The translations under genes were made by a program, and so were the position numbers. Shown one piece after another: positions 1 through 10,805 of a stretch of DNA of 64,000 bases. Source of the stretch: Gari tellinella (lineage: Eukaryota; Mollusca; Bivalvia; Cardiida; Psammobiidae); contig OV277860.1 of the NCBI GenBank assembly GCA_922989275.2, forward strand, positions 45,702,400-45,766,399, read 5' to 3'. Under the pieces are notes generated by a model that worked only from the letters and a program-made list of their open reading frames with translations, made no database searches and was not told the origin of the DNA. Each line of letters starts with the position of its first letter. Within the stretch, counting starts at the first letter, position 1.

Positions 1-345
1 CATAGTATCGCGAATAGACTGTAGTTATTTATCACATAGCATAATAATTTGCTTAGAAATCTTCTTTACCTAGTGATCATTCCTTACACTTAAACATTTG
101 TTGCATTTTTATACACTTTTGAAAGTTTACACAGAATTTAACAACTTTCTTGTTTAAAAGAAATAGAGGATAACTTGTAAGATCGAAATTTAATCCATTG
201 AGTGAACATCAGACATTATATTTTCACAAGTGTCGAAGCCAGGAGTGAAAATATAACAGTCTGATGTTCACGAAATGGATTAAATTCAATGTTACACTGA
301 AAAAATACAGTTATTCTATTTATGCTTTCAAGCCACTTTTTAAAG
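1..345. other. Upstream intron with fold-back repeat
   Basis: This is the end of the intron before exon 1. A fold-back lies at about 187..286: AATTTAATCCATT, GTGAACATCAGAC and TTATATTTTCAC are each repeated in inverted order around a short spacer. It looks like a small palindromic transposon. Nothing else is recognisable in 1..186. Confidence 0.5.
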
Positions 346-522
346 GAAACTTCGATATCTCGAACTCACCTAACTCAAACTATTTGATATGAACTTCATT
401 ATTTCATGCTCGGTTATGACGAACATACCTGTATTTCAAAGTTAAAACGTAGCTTAGCCACGTTTTAACTTTGAAATACGGGTATGTTTGACTTAACTGA
501 GTTCTAGATATCGAAATTGGAC
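346..522. mobile_element. Family F palindromic TA-type element
   Basis: The ends read AACTTCGATATCTCGAACTC and GAGTTCTAGATATCGAAATT, and the centre is a hairpin with arms AAAGTTAAAACGT and ACGTTTTAACTTTGAAATAC. The same element is seen more fully at 63251..63498. Its right end stops about 33 bp before the exon 1 splice acceptor. Confidence 0.75.
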
Positions 523-554
523 TTTAACTACATTGTCTTTCCTGTCTATTGCAG

Positions 555-1152
555 GTTTGTGAGTTTACACCACGCAGAATCAGAGGGCTACAATGTATTG
601 TCTTGTATGTTGGAGAAACAGCTGGTCATACCAGGCCGAGAGATTTGGTCCATGTTCATCCCTTCTGTATCCCTACCTATGGAGCATTCTGTCAAATTCC
701 TGGCAACCTGTGTTCAACTCTGTGACTTCCCTGAAAATTACGTCCCTAAACTGATTGTAACACTCCAACCCATTGGTGAAGACAGTAAATTTCCACTTAG
801 AAAGCAGCTCATTGATTGGCTCCTCCCTAACAGAGAGGATGAGACTGATTGGCCCAAAGCTGCATATAACATTGATCCTGATTGGACAGCACATACACTT
901 GTGACATTGATATTAAGAGATCCATCAGCATTAGCTAAAGGTTGTGAAAGTAGTTCGAGGGAGTTGAGTGATGTAGAGAGGGTTTATCTAGAGACATCCC
1001 TACTCAGACCTTTGTCCGTAGAAAGGATTAACATAGATGATACTCGGTGTGAAGCTAGGTTTGATGTCGTCCATGTGCCAGTCTTATTGAGAGTTGTTGA
1101 GGATAAGATACAACGGGATGTGCAGTATTACAGTGGCCGGGGTGAATTACAA
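555..1152 (+). CDS. ATM: ATM exon 1 of window (N-terminal solenoid)
   Basis: The acceptor is CTATTGCAG at 554 and the donor is CAA|GTAAAT. It enters with one base of a split codon and leaves in phase 0. The 199-codon peptide starts FVSLHHAESEGYNVLSCMLE and contains GREIWSMF (human DREFWKLF), LRKQLIDWLLPN (human LKESIMKWLLF) and ELSDVERVYLETSLL (human LSFSEVEELFLQTTF). It forms helical repeats of the N-terminal solenoid. At 598 bp it is the longest exon here. An in-frame ATG at 517 lies in the intron and is not a start. Confidence 0.96.
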
Positions 1153-1586
1153 GTAAATCTATGATATTCCTAGCTCATTACTCTATAGATGTTCTGTCGG
1201 CGATTTATCTAAGCAACACAAAATTTTACACCACTTCGCAACTCAACATCACTGGTCGATATCATTTCTTTTCAGTTCGCAATTCCACTTTCAGTAGACT
1301 AAACACTAGTTTCTGTTCAAATGCTGTCAATGTTTTGAAATTTTGAGCAACTTACGTCATGTAACAATCAGACATATTCACGCCTATCTGGCTCCTACAT
1401 ACGGTATATTTGATAGTTTGGTTAGAAATAACCATTGAAAATCACTAGAGCATGAGTATAATCTGGACCTCACCAGGTAAACTGAGATTGTGCTGCATGT
1501 GATTGACAGTTACATTGACACTTCCAGAACAATGGGCTGGTGGTCCCTCAATGGGCTGAGGAATAGTCTATAACAGTTAACAAATT

Positions 1587-1730
1587 AAACCCTAGCGCCA
1601 CATATACTCATCCTAAGTACAAACACTGTACCTGGAGTAAGGATTACATTTGTCCTATGCAAACCGAGTAGTCCCTGATCAGAGGCCTAAAGTTTTAGGG
1701 TCTGCACCGATTGCTATTTTGTCATATTTT
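1587..1730. mobile_element. Family B fragment
   Basis: This is a degraded B element, recognised by AACCCTAGCGCCACATATAC, TTGTCCTATGCAAAC and a decayed GATCAGAGGCC hairpin. A family C element is inserted at its right side. The stretch 1153..1586 shows no recognisable feature. Confidence 0.55.
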
Positions 1731-1920
1731 CAGGGCTCCAGATAAGAGAGAATAAGCTGCACAAATCCAACATTTTCTCACTTATCTTAGCACCAAATCC
1801 TATGGTGTTACTACTCATTAGAACTTTCTCTTCAAGACGATTCTAATGGTTACTGATATACGAATTAAAGTAGAAATAAAGATGTTAGTTTTTTAAATAA
1901 ACCCCTTATCTGGAGCCCTG
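1731..1920. mobile_element. Family C palindromic element
   Basis: The ends are CAGGGCTCCAGATAAG and CTTATCTGGAGCCCTG, and the centre holds the inverted pair ACTCATTAGAA and TTCTAATGG. The flanks share ATTTT, which may be a short target duplication. Confidence 0.75.
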
Positions 1921-2010
1921 ATTTTAGGGGAAATAACCCTGAATAGTAAAAAATGAACCAGATTTAATTGGTGATTTGAATTAAAAAAAACGCAGGTGTT
2001 AATGAATTAA

Positions 2011-2252
2011 CTCTTTCCTCCCTGAAACTTTAAATGGACAATTCCAGTTTCCATTTTAGTCTAGTCCATTTCTGACTTTTAAGGGTTGTTTTTGTCAATG
2101 TTTTGCATTATGACAAACAGTGAAGACCCAGATCAGAGGGCTCCGTAAGGAGCCCTCTGATCTGGGTATTCACTGTTTTCATAGGACAAGTGCAATTTTC
2201 ACATGTATACTTTTGAAAATGACGCCTATATGCGGGACTAGGGTTCAAAGGG
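2011..2252. mobile_element. Family B TTAA element
   Basis: TTAA at 2007..2010 is followed by CTCTTTCCTCCCTGAAACTT. The right end is GGGTTCAAAGGG followed by TTAG. The central hairpin has GATCAGAGGGCTCC opposite GGAGCCCTCTGATC. CCC-type ends and a TTAA target suggest a piggyBac-type non-autonomous element. Confidence 0.8.
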
Positions 2253-2256
2253 TTAG

Positions 2257-2469
2257 CCCCTTCACTGTCATACCCCGAGTGCAATAGTTATAAATATGCA
2301 AACAGTTTGGATCCTGATCAAACGCCGCATAATGCGGCGTCTGATCAGAATCCAAACTGTTTGACACTCATTTCAATATTTCTTCTGTCATAATACCTAC
2401 ATTTTATAATTGGGAAATAAAAGCAGACGTCAGTTGTAAGAAGTGGATGACGCCATGGCAGTGAAGGGG
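2257..2469. mobile_element. Family D TTAA element
   Basis: It abuts the B element and shares its TTAR boundary. The ends are CCCCTTCACTGTCA and TGGCAGTGAAGGGG, followed by TTAA. The central hairpin is AAACAGTTTGGATCCTGATC opposite GATCAGAATCCAAACTGTTT around CGCCGCATAATGCGGCG. Confidence 0.75.
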
Positions 2470-2531
2470 TTAAAATTGATTAGAATGCAAGTGAATATTG
2501 CTACATTTCTGTCATTATTGTCTTTAATTAG

Positions 2532-2864
2532 CTTACAGATATTGAAGACATGGTGCGGTACACAGAGATGATGGCTAGAGTTCTCGGCTTGTTGCTGAAG
2601 TATCATATAGTTACTGTAGAAACCATCAGCTCATTCAGCCTGCTCACCCAGCTGTCGGCACTGATGAAGAAGGTGGCTACAAGTCTGGTGGACATGGTCA
2701 GCAAGGAGGGGCACGGTAAAGTGCTGCCTGTGTTGTCAGCTCTGCAGAGACTGTATAGTATAGGCTGGAGCGATACTAACGAGGCTACCGTGGCTGGAAG
2801 TGTATGTAGAGCGGTCACACCAGCCAGACTGATAGATTTATTGTGGGATATTGTCAGTGAAAAG
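2532..2864 (+). CDS. ATM: ATM exon 2 (N-terminal solenoid)
   Basis: The acceptor is TTTAATTAG at 2531 and the donor is AAG|GTAATG; both sides are phase 0. The next AG, at 2538, would shift the frame and hit a stop at once, so 2531 is chosen. The peptide begins LTDIEDMVRYTEMMARVLGL, matching human SETLVRCSRLLVGVLG, and ends LLWDIVSEK, matching human NDIADICKSL. It is 111 codons of alpha-solenoid. Confidence 0.94.
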
Positions 2865-3812
2865 GTAATGTATTTGTTATGAAAGGATTTTTTTTAGCTC
2901 ACCTGAGCCAAAGGCTCAAGGTGAGCTATTGTGACCGCTCACCGTCCGTAGTACGTCTGTCCGTCTGTCCGTTCACATTTACTTCAAACGACATCTCCTC
3001 TGAAACCCGCCGATTGTAGGGAGAGTTCAAACTGCTCATGATGTTCCTTGGATGCTTCTCTACAGAAGTTGTTCAAAAAAAAAGGAAAAAAAGCACAAAC
3101 TCTGCTTGAAAAAGCAAAAAAGCAAAAATCTTTAAAAAATCTTCTTGCCCAAAACTACTAGGCCCTAAGCTTTGATATTTGTACAGTAGAATCTCCTGGT
3201 GGATCCCTCTATAGTTTGTTAAAATGAAATCCCTAGGGTCACATTTGACACCACCCTGCACAGTTTAAGTGCTGCTCTAGGCAGGTTTGACAGTATTTTT
3301 GATTTAAGCAGAATTGTATTTACCTGAGTTACCCTTAATAAACTATGGGCAAATAACCAATATTTGCAAACAGTTTGGATCCAGATCAGATGCAACATAA
3401 TGCTGCATCTAATCTGGATCCAAACTATTTGCCACTCATTTACCAACTTAACATTTTCTAAAAAAAAAAATTTGTACATTTTTCACATACAGAAGGTATT
3501 TAGCAGACATCATTTCAGTCTGGTAAGGGTAAGCCCCCAGCAGCAGTGCTGCTAATGCTACGGTACTCTTGCATAATATTTGACCTCAGTGATCAGGCCA
3601 ACAGAACTGAACATGTTGTCTGCTAAAGTTTAGAAATGGTTCAGTCTGCTTCATACTTAGAGAAACAGGATCTGGAAGTGATCCACTGACAGTTATGTAA
3701 TTATGTCTTATGCCATATTTATACATATGTTTAATATTGGTTTTGTCACAGTTATCTGCATGTCTTGTCCAGGATTCAACCCTTTCCCCCAATAAATACT
3801 GACGTTTGTTAA

Positions 3813-4308
3813 CCCATTACCCCATAAATGTGCATTTTTAGGCCTTTGATTTATTCCTCCACTTAAGAAAATAATTCCCCTTTAACCCTTTCCCCCATAG
3901 CATATCTCTAGTATTGAATGTAGGTGTCCACTTAAAACAGGTTGAAAGTAAAGCAGAATGCGCTTTAAGCGCATTCTGCTTTACTTTCAGCCTGCTTTAA
4001 GCTATCATCTGCTAGAATATAGAAAATATTTTGTATTATACATATTTATGAATGTATAAATTGGAACTATTTTCTTCAGAGCAAGAATAAACTGAATGCG
4101 CTAAAAGGCGCTTCTATGGGGGAAAGGGTTAATTAAACAGTCATGAAAATGTAAGATGCGAAATAAGTTTCTATATCCTAGTAGATGGTAGCTTAAAGCA
4201 GTTTGAAAGTAAAGCAAAGTGTGCATTAAGACCCATTCTGCTTTACTTTCAACCTGCTTTAGGTGGCCACCTATTTTCAAAACTAGAAACAGGCTATGGG
4301 GTAATGGG
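3813..4308. mobile_element. Family A element containing a nested A (3886..4128)
   Basis: The outer copy runs from TTAA|CCCATTACCCCATA to TATGGGGTAATGGG. At an internal TTAA an inner copy (CCCTTTCCCCCATA..TATGGGGGAAAGGG) is inserted with TTAA at both junctions. Both contain the GAAAGTAAAGCAGAATGCGC palindrome. Confidence 0.85.
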
Positions 4309-4718
4309 TAAAATGAAATTGCCTATTTGGAAAGAGCCTAATGAGAGGAAGTGCCATTTGCAAAGGCCATAACTCTGACATCATTGTTTTTTTAGTTATT
4401 TCCCTTTGTCATATTTTCTTGTCAAGAAGTCAACTCCAGTTCTACTGATGCTATTGTAATGAAATTTTATGTATGGAAAGAAACTGATGAGAGAAAATGC
4501 CATGCACAAGGGCAGCAATATTTTGTTTTTCCCCTTTGTCATATTTTATTGTCAGGAAAATAACTCCAGTTCTGCTGACGCTAGTGAAATAATTATCATT
4601 TACCGGAAATGGAAATAGCTTGATAAGAGGATGTGTCATGGATAAGGGTCATAAGCTTGGCAACAAAATTCACTTTTGTCATGTTTTCTTGTCCGGAAGA
4701 TAACTCCATTTATAGCTA

Positions 4719-7624
4719 CCATCATTTCCCGAGTATTGTGCGCATCCGTGTATAACACGCACCCTTATTTTCAGGGTTAAATGTCTGGAAAAAAACTTTT
4801 CCCAAGGTTTTGGTCAGCCGTCGTACCCACGATTTCTCCTGCTGAACCCAGTTGTTTTTAAATGAAAAGTTCCGTAGGCATATTTTAGGACCAAGAAAAT
4901 CCGTTAAATATGTGATAATTACAAGTATTCTGATAGTCAGGGGTGAAATACGCCCTTCGAAGTTCCAAAAAATAAGATGCGACTGTGTTTCAAATGCTGG
5001 AAACGAAACCAGACATATTTTTATAGGCATACTTAATTTTCATTTCTAGCGTCACATTAGAACAGGAACGGAATATGTTCCTGATTAGAATCACCCCGCA
5101 TTATTCTGTGTAAGTTTGTAGATGCGTTTATTAGGATTAAAATATATAAATACTAAACATTTATTGTATCGAATTATTTCATCACTAGCATTTATTGAAT
5201 TATGAAAAAATACGGTAGAATACGAATGTTCCGAAAAAGTTACAAAAAGTTTCGCTCTGAAAATCGAGTGCCGCAAATCAAAAGAATAATCCGGAAATAG
5301 TAAATTGGCTTATGCGCAGTTCGGGTCCGGAAATGGCGGGTGTTTATACAGTGACGCTTTGTTTCTACGATGCAACCAGAGCTAAGTTTACTTCCTTTTG
5401 AGCGATTTCACGCAATAATTATGAATAACAACTTGTTTATTAGCTCACCTGAGCCAAAGGCTCAAGGTGAGCTATTGTGACCGCTCACCGTCCGTAGTAC
5501 GTCTGTCCGTCTGTCCGTCTGTCCGTCTGTCCGTCTGTCCGTCTGTCCGTTCACTTTTACTTCAAACGACATCTCCTCTGAAACCCGCCGATTGTAGGGA
5601 GAGTTCAAACTGCTCATGATGTTCCTTGGATGCTTCTCTACAGAAGTTGTTCAAAAAAAATGAAAAAAAGCACAAACTCTGCTTGAAAAAGCAAAAAAGC
5701 AAAAATCTTTAAAAAATCTTCTTGCCCAAAACTACTAGGCCCTAAGCTTTGATATTTGTACAGTAGAATCTCCTGGTGGATCTCTCTATAGTTTGTTAAA
5801 ATGAAATCCCTAGGGTCACATTTGACACCACCCTGCACAGTTTAAGTGCTGCTCTAGGCAGGTTTTACAGTATTTTTGATTTAGGCAGAACTGTATTTAC
5901 CTGAGTTACCCTTAATATACTATGGGCAAATAACCAATATTTGCAAACAGTTTGGATCCAGATCAGATGCAACATAATGCTGCATCTAATCTGGATCCAA
6001 ACTATTTGCCACTCATTTACCAACTTAACATTTTCTAAAAAATAAAAATGTACATTTTTTACACACAGAAGGTATTTAGCAGACATCATTTCAGTCTGGT
6101 AAGGGTAAGCTCCCAGACTGCTGCTGCTACAGTTCTCTTACATAATATTTGACCTCAGTGATCAGGCCAACAGAACTGAACATGTTGTCTGCTAAAGTTT
6201 AGAAATGGTTCAGTCGTTTGTTCAGACATTTGTTAACCCATTACCCCATAAATGTGCATTTTTAGGCCTTTGATTTATTCCTCCACTTAAGAAAATAATT
6301 CCCCTTTAACCCTTTCCCCCATAGCATATCTCTAGTATTGAATGTAGGTGTCCACTTAAAACAGGTTGAAAGTAAAGCAGAATGCGCTTTAAGCGCATTC
6401 TGCTTTACTTTCAGCCTGCTTTAAGCTATCATCTACTAGAATATAGAAAATATTTTGTATTATACATATTTATGAATGTATAAATTGGAACTATTTTCTT
6501 TAGAGCAAGAATAAACTGAATGTGCTAAAAGGCGCTTCTATGGGGGAAAGGGTTAAACAGTCATGAAAATGTAAGATGTGAAATAAGTTTCTATATCCTA
6601 GTAGATGGTAGCTTAAAGCAGTTTGAAAGTAAAGCAAAGTGTGCATTAAGACCCATTCTGCTTTACTTTCAACCTGCTTTAGGTGGCCACCTATTTTCAA
6701 AACTAGAAGCAGGCTATGGGGTAATGGGTAAAATGAAATTGCCTATTTGGAAAGAGCCTAATGAGAGGAAGTGCCATTTGCAAAGGCCATAACTCTGACA
6801 TCATTGTTTTTTTTAGTTATTTCCCTATGTCATATTTTCTTGTCAAGAAGACAACTCCAGGTCTACTGATGCTATTGTAATGAAATTTTATGTATGGAAA
6901 GAAACTGATGAGAGAAAATGCCTAGTGCATAAGGGCAGCAATATTTTGTTTTCCCCTTTGTCATATTTTATTGTCAGGAAAATAACTCCAGTTCTGCTGA
7001 CGCTAGTGAAATAATTATCATTTACCGGAAATGGAAATAGCTTGATAAGAGGATGTGTCATGGATAAGGGTCATAAGCTTGGCAACAAAATTCACTTTTG
7101 TCATGTTTTCTTGTCCGGAAGATAACTCCATTTATAGCTATATTAAAATGTTGTCTTGCCCAGTCAACTTAGGTACAAACTTCAATGTCCTCAGGTGAGC
7201 GAATTTAGGGCCATGGCCCTCTTGTTTACTTTATTTCTCTCTCAGTTCAAAATGCCATACCGATTTAGATTGTATTAGATACTTACTGTACGTAACGACC
7301 AACGTGCTCCCTCGAAAGAAGCTTCAAATAATGAGGGCTTGCATTCTCAGATCGGAGACTAATTTTAAGCAATCAAGTGTCATAACATCAACAGTTTAAT
7401 TGGGGTCACTAGCGTGTCATCTGCAATAATCCCCGGCCACCTAGTATGGGAGGTGTCAATTAAAGTCCTGCAGCGTATTGCGCAATCTTAACACATCAGC
7501 CTACGGGCGCTAACCGTTGGTCAAGGTAGGCTTTAGAGTCTTGTTCCCCTGTATTGTACGCACCCCCAAATTGCAGAAAAAAGATTTTATGATAAAAGTG
7601 CGCACAATACATAGCTAAAGACGG
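4719..7624. mobile_element. Element X, TA-flanked, with H copy 2 inserted
   Basis: TA dinucleotides at 4717..4718 and 7625..7626 flank imperfect inverted ends sharing GTATTGTGCGCA (left) and TGCGCACAATAC (right). Without the inner H element it is about 1.1 kb. No transposase reading frame was recognised, so it is probably non-autonomous Tc1/mariner or pogo type. Confidence 0.75.
5441..7211. mobile_element. H element copy 2, uninterrupted
   Basis: It is nearly identical to copy 1, including the same internal D hairpin (5943..6010) and the same nested A pair (6237..6728 with 6310..6552). The GTCCGTCT microsatellite is longer here (about 5498..5550). It preserves the site at which X entered copy 1, reading ATAGCTATATTAAAATG. 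Confidence 0.85.
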
Positions 7625-7713
7625 TATATTAAAATGTTGTCTTGCCCAGTCAACTTAGGTACAAACTTCAATGTCCTCAGGTGAGCGAATTTAGGGCCAT
7701 GGCCCTCTTGTTT

Positions 7714-8046
7714 ATATATTCATCAATTCCATAGCCTGTTTCTAGCTTTGAACACAGATTACCGATTGATGAAGGTTGAAAGTAAAGCAGAATGTACCTT
7801 AAGGGCGGCGGGTAATCTTGATCTACACTGTTTGACACCCGCAAGCATCTAAAACACTTTATATAGCTAAAAGGTATTTGGCAGTGTAGATGAAACTCAG
7901 ATACAGAGCCTGGGATGACAATGGTGCGTGGTTTTTACAATGTTAATGCAATAAGGCTGGTTTTGTCATGGCACAGCTCAAATATAATCTCATAGATAGA
8001 TCTTCATCACTGATAGACTTCTAATTCTGAGGAATTTTTATTTAAG
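7714..8046. other. Intron 2 end, family A remnant
   Basis: CATAGCCTGTTTCTAG at 7731 and GGTTGAAAGTAAAGCAGAAT at 7775 are the left half of a family A element, which ends near 7803. The rest up to the exon 3 acceptor shows nothing recognisable. Confidence 0.5.
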
Positions 8047-8266
8047 ACTCTAAGCAGATCTCGCTCAGCTGATCCAGACATGAACCAGTCTAGGTATGCC
8101 AGACCAGTGTTATATGGGAAGAGAGCCAGACTAGCTGATGACTTTGAAGATGAACTTGACATGGAGTTTGAAGACCAGTCTAACAACAATAATAACCATG
8201 ACGATGACCTTGATGAGGATGATGGGATGGAAAGTCAAGAGGGGGAGGAGACTGCATCAACAGAAG
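8047..8266 (+). CDS. ATM: ATM exon 3, acidic low-complexity linker
   Basis: The acceptor is TTTTATTTAAG and the donor is GAAG|GTATGT; it enters in phase 0 and leaves in phase 1. The peptide opens TLSRSRSADPDMNQSRYA, then has GKRAR followed by a strongly acidic, disordered-looking stretch with five consecutive Asn and DDDLDEDDG. The segment MEFEDQS matches human MEVEDQS at the equivalent point, so this is the known acidic linker between solenoid repeats, expanded here. The Asn run is coded by mixed AAC and AAT. Confidence 0.92.
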
Positions 8267-8742
8267 GTATGTCATTGGTCTATAAATGTTTTATTTCCCC
8301 CCCAAACATTGTTTTTGCCCAGTCTGTTTGTTTGTCCACAACTTAAATCTTAGCCATAGCTTTGAAACTATGTGTAGTAGAGACTTCATATTCAGCATGT
8401 GTTCTTAAGTGAAAAAGTTCTTGAGCTTAATTCAACTTGGGTCATGTTCAACAAAGGTCAGGGTCATTTCGAGGTTTTTGAGAAGTCAAATAGGCTGAAT
8501 TTGAACTTGGCCATAACTTTAGAACTACTTGCGATAGATACTTAATAATTGGCATGTGTGTACTTGACTCAAAAAGATCTTGAGCTCAGTCATTTCAAAC
8601 AAATGTCCTGGTTACAGCAGGGGGGCATAGTGTTTCACACACATATATTGTTTCTCTTTCACTGCCAAATTTAATAAAAATGTATGGAGCATAGGTGATA
8701 AGACATTGCTAAGAGGGAAACAATTAAGTTTCTGCCTTTAGT

Positions 8743-9295
8743 GCAGTATAACCTGGTTTATCCGACACCTGGTTTATCCAGAAACCTGCTTTATCTGACA
8801 ATGATTTTTGGATCCAAATATCAAATGGCATACAGTCAAACTTAGCTATTTGGAACACATTTAAGTCGAGCTGATCTGTATTTCTTTTGATGAATTTCTA
8901 TATTTCCAGCTCGCTTAAGTGGAATATACCTGTATTTCAAAGTTAAAATGTGGCAAAGCCACATTTTATTTTTGAAATAAGGGTATGTTCCATTTAAGCA
9001 AATATCAAATATCTAAAATCTGCTTTAACCGTCACACTGCTTTATCGGAAATCATCATTTGGTACCGAATGATGTCACAGAGCTCTAGATAAGGGGGGTA
9101 TTTAAAAAACAAAAATCTTTATTTCTGCTTTAAACATTATGGTGTCACTACTCATTAGAATCGTTTCGAAGAGAGGATTCTAATGAGTAGTAACGCTATA
9201 CGATTTGGTGCTAAATTGAGTGAGAAAAGGTTGATATTGTTCAGTTTACTCCCTCTTATCTGGAGCCCTGATGTCAGATAAGGCAGGTTATACTG
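8743..9295. mobile_element. Pogo-like element with nested F and C elements
   Basis: The ends are CAGTATAACCTGGTTTATCC and the inverse GATAAGGCAGGTTATACTG. The right flank is TA and the left is TG, probably a decayed TA. GTTTATCCGACACC is typical of pogo/Tigger-type ends. An F element lies at about 8824..9003 and a C element at 9078..9270 flanked by ATGTCA. Upstream, 8330..8640 is a short decayed tandem stretch like H element cores. Confidence 0.7.
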
Positions 9296-9372
9296 TAAAT
9301 CATTCATGTTTTGTGATATTGATATGCCTTGTTTCCCAAGAGTTATTGAGACTTAATTGTCCTTTGTTTCAG

Positions 9373-9575
9373 TCTGTTCAAGTCTTCTTGGAAACCTACC
9401 AGAGAGTCAGCTAGTAAAGTTAGAAGCCACCCGACTGATGTGTGTCTGGTGTAGTCAGTATGACAGAACTGTGCCTCTAAGGTCTGAAGTAGATGTATTA
9501 TACACAAGGTCAAAGGTCATTGGCCTGTTAAAAGATGTGACCTTTGACCCTGCCAGGATCGTGGACATACAGCAG
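9373..9575 (+). CDS. ATM: ATM exon 4
   Basis: The acceptor is TTTGTTTCAG and the donor is CAG|GTGAGT; the entering phase 1 matches exon 3. The peptide includes LPESQLVKLEATRLMCVWCS, equivalent to human [20 protein letters not shown], and ends DPARIVDIQQ. The pogo-like element ends 77 bp upstream. Confidence 0.95.
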
Positions 9576-9659
9576 GTGAGTCTGTAATGGTAATAAGACA
9601 CTAAAGTCTTAACTCTTATCCTGCCGTAATATTGTCTGCTCTGATACAGTGGTCCCACA

Positions 9660-9852
9660 CAGAGCTCCAGATAAGGAGAGTAATTCAAAATTTAAAATCT
9701 TTATTTCTGTATAAAACCCTATGGTGTCACTACTCATTAGAATCGTCTCTTCGAGACAATTCTAATGAGTAGTAACACCATAGGATTTGGTGCTGAAATT
9801 AGTGAGAAAATGTTGGATTTGTCCAGTTTACTCCCTCTTATCTGGAGCCATG
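9660..9852. mobile_element. Family C element with exact 8-bp target duplication
   Basis: GTCCCACA occurs at 9652..9659 and again at 9853..9860, directly flanking ends CAGAGCTCCAGATAAG and CTTATCTGGAGCCATG. An 8-bp duplication is characteristic of hAT (or P) transposons, so family C may be a hAT-type MITE. Confidence 0.8.
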
Positions 9853-9865
9853 GTCCCACATAATT

Positions 9866-10062
9866 GACATTTTACAGAAAGAAACATAATGACAAGTGAC
9901 AAACAGCTTGAATCCAGATCAAACCCAGCATTACCCGGGGTCTGATCTGGATTCAAGCTGTTTGCAAATGTAAGCCAATTTCCTCCTTATAACAACTCCC
10001 TCCGAACAACACACACAATCTTTGTCTCCCATAGGGTGTAGTTGTAGTGAGGAAGTACTGTC
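9866..10062. mobile_element. Family O remnant, inverted
   Basis: The hairpin AACAGCTTGAATCCAGATCA opposite TGATCTGGATTCAAGCTGTT is followed by CAACTCCCTCCGAACAA and TTGTCTCCCATAGGGTGTAG. These are the reversed counterparts of the O element at 35316..35660. Confidence 0.65.
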
Positions 10063-10086
10063 ACGGTAATAAGACACTAAATTCTT

Positions 10087-10440
10087 AACCCATATCCTAT
10101 ATTGATATCATCTGCTCTGAACTGCATAGCAGAAAAATGTTCCAATTTATACAGTCATGAATATACTCCATAAGAAATATTTTATATAACTCAGCAGATG
10201 GTTACTTAAAGCAGGCTGAAAGTAAAGCAGAATGTGCCATAGGCACACATGTCTTAAAAACTAGAAACAGGCTATGGAGTAATGGGTTAAGGCACATTGT
10301 GCTTTACTTTCAGCCTGCAAGGATACAGGATCTATTCTGTATCGTTCATAATCATGACTTTAAATGGGAACTACTTTCTTCAGATGAGGAGTACATTAAT
10401 GGCATTAAAAAGGCTTATTTATGGGGGTAATGAGTTTATA
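10087..10440. mobile_element. Family A remnant, rearranged
   Basis: Family A pieces are recognisable: AATTTATACAGTCATGAATA, GCAGGCTGAAAGTAAAGCAG, then GTAATGGGTTAA in the middle and GCTTTACTTTCAGCCTGC afterwards. The order suggests two overlapping or recombined copies. Nothing was recognised in 10441..10678. Confidence 0.6.
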
Positions 10441-10678
10441 TTGTCCTGCATTAAATTGCTACAAATTCGGCATCCGAAAGAACCAGAGAACTCTTTCGAT
10501 AATAAAGGTAGGGCATCACGCCCGGGTTCTCTGTATCCACTCCCCTCTTTCTGTGGCGTCCAATTAGCCCATAGATGGCAGAAATGGAGGTTAACAAACA
10601 AAACTAACAAATTAACTAGACTATTCCTCTGATTTGCTGTGCACATGTTTAACTGTATGTACTGTTCTTGTCTTTTAG

Positions 10679-10761
10679 CTAAGGATCATAGTGATGCAGG
10701 TCACTGACAGGGAGCAAATTCTGAGTGACAGCGACATAAAGGCCATCATTGTAGCTGTACG
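10679..10761 (+). CDS. ATM: ATM exon 5 (83 bp)
   Basis: The acceptor is GTCTTTTAG and the donor is CG|GTATGA. It encodes LRIIVMQVTDREQILSDSDI and KAIIVAV, matching human [20 protein letters not shown] and following residues. It enters in phase 0 and leaves two bases of an Arg codon, completed by the first G of exon 6. Confidence 0.93.
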
Positions 10762-10805
10762 GTATGAGCCTTACTGTTTGATATTTGGATGTAATATTTA
10801 TAATG

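Larger units (their letters stand above)
2896..7713. mobile_element. H element copy 1, split by element X
   Basis: The 5' end is a hairpin (AGCTCACCTGAGCC..GGCTCAAGGTGAGCT), then CCGTCC repeats. The 3' end has CAGGTGAGCG, the palindrome GGGCCATGGCCC and CTCTTGTTTA. Element X (4719..7624) sits inside; removing it and one TA rejoins the element exactly as in copy 2. A D hairpin (3361..3440) and nested family A elements (3813..4308) are carried within. A Helentron-derived (HINE/pearl-like) origin is inferred from the subterminal repeats and 3' hairpin. Confidence 0.75.

Noticed and set aside
517..554. ATG at 517 as the start of the first protein segment
   Set aside because: It lies upstream of a good acceptor at 554, just after an F transposon, and human ATM homology begins only after the acceptor. 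The true ATM start is outside the window.
2539..2864. Alternative exon 2 acceptor at 2538 (CTTACAG)
   Set aside because: It looks like a better acceptor, but exon 1 ends in phase 0 and this start gives a frame with an early stop. The AG at 2531 restores the frame and the homology.
10297..10632. 111-codon ORF in intron 4
   Set aside because: It spans a family A remnant. No homology is recognisable and it is out of keeping with the ATM frame and splice sites.
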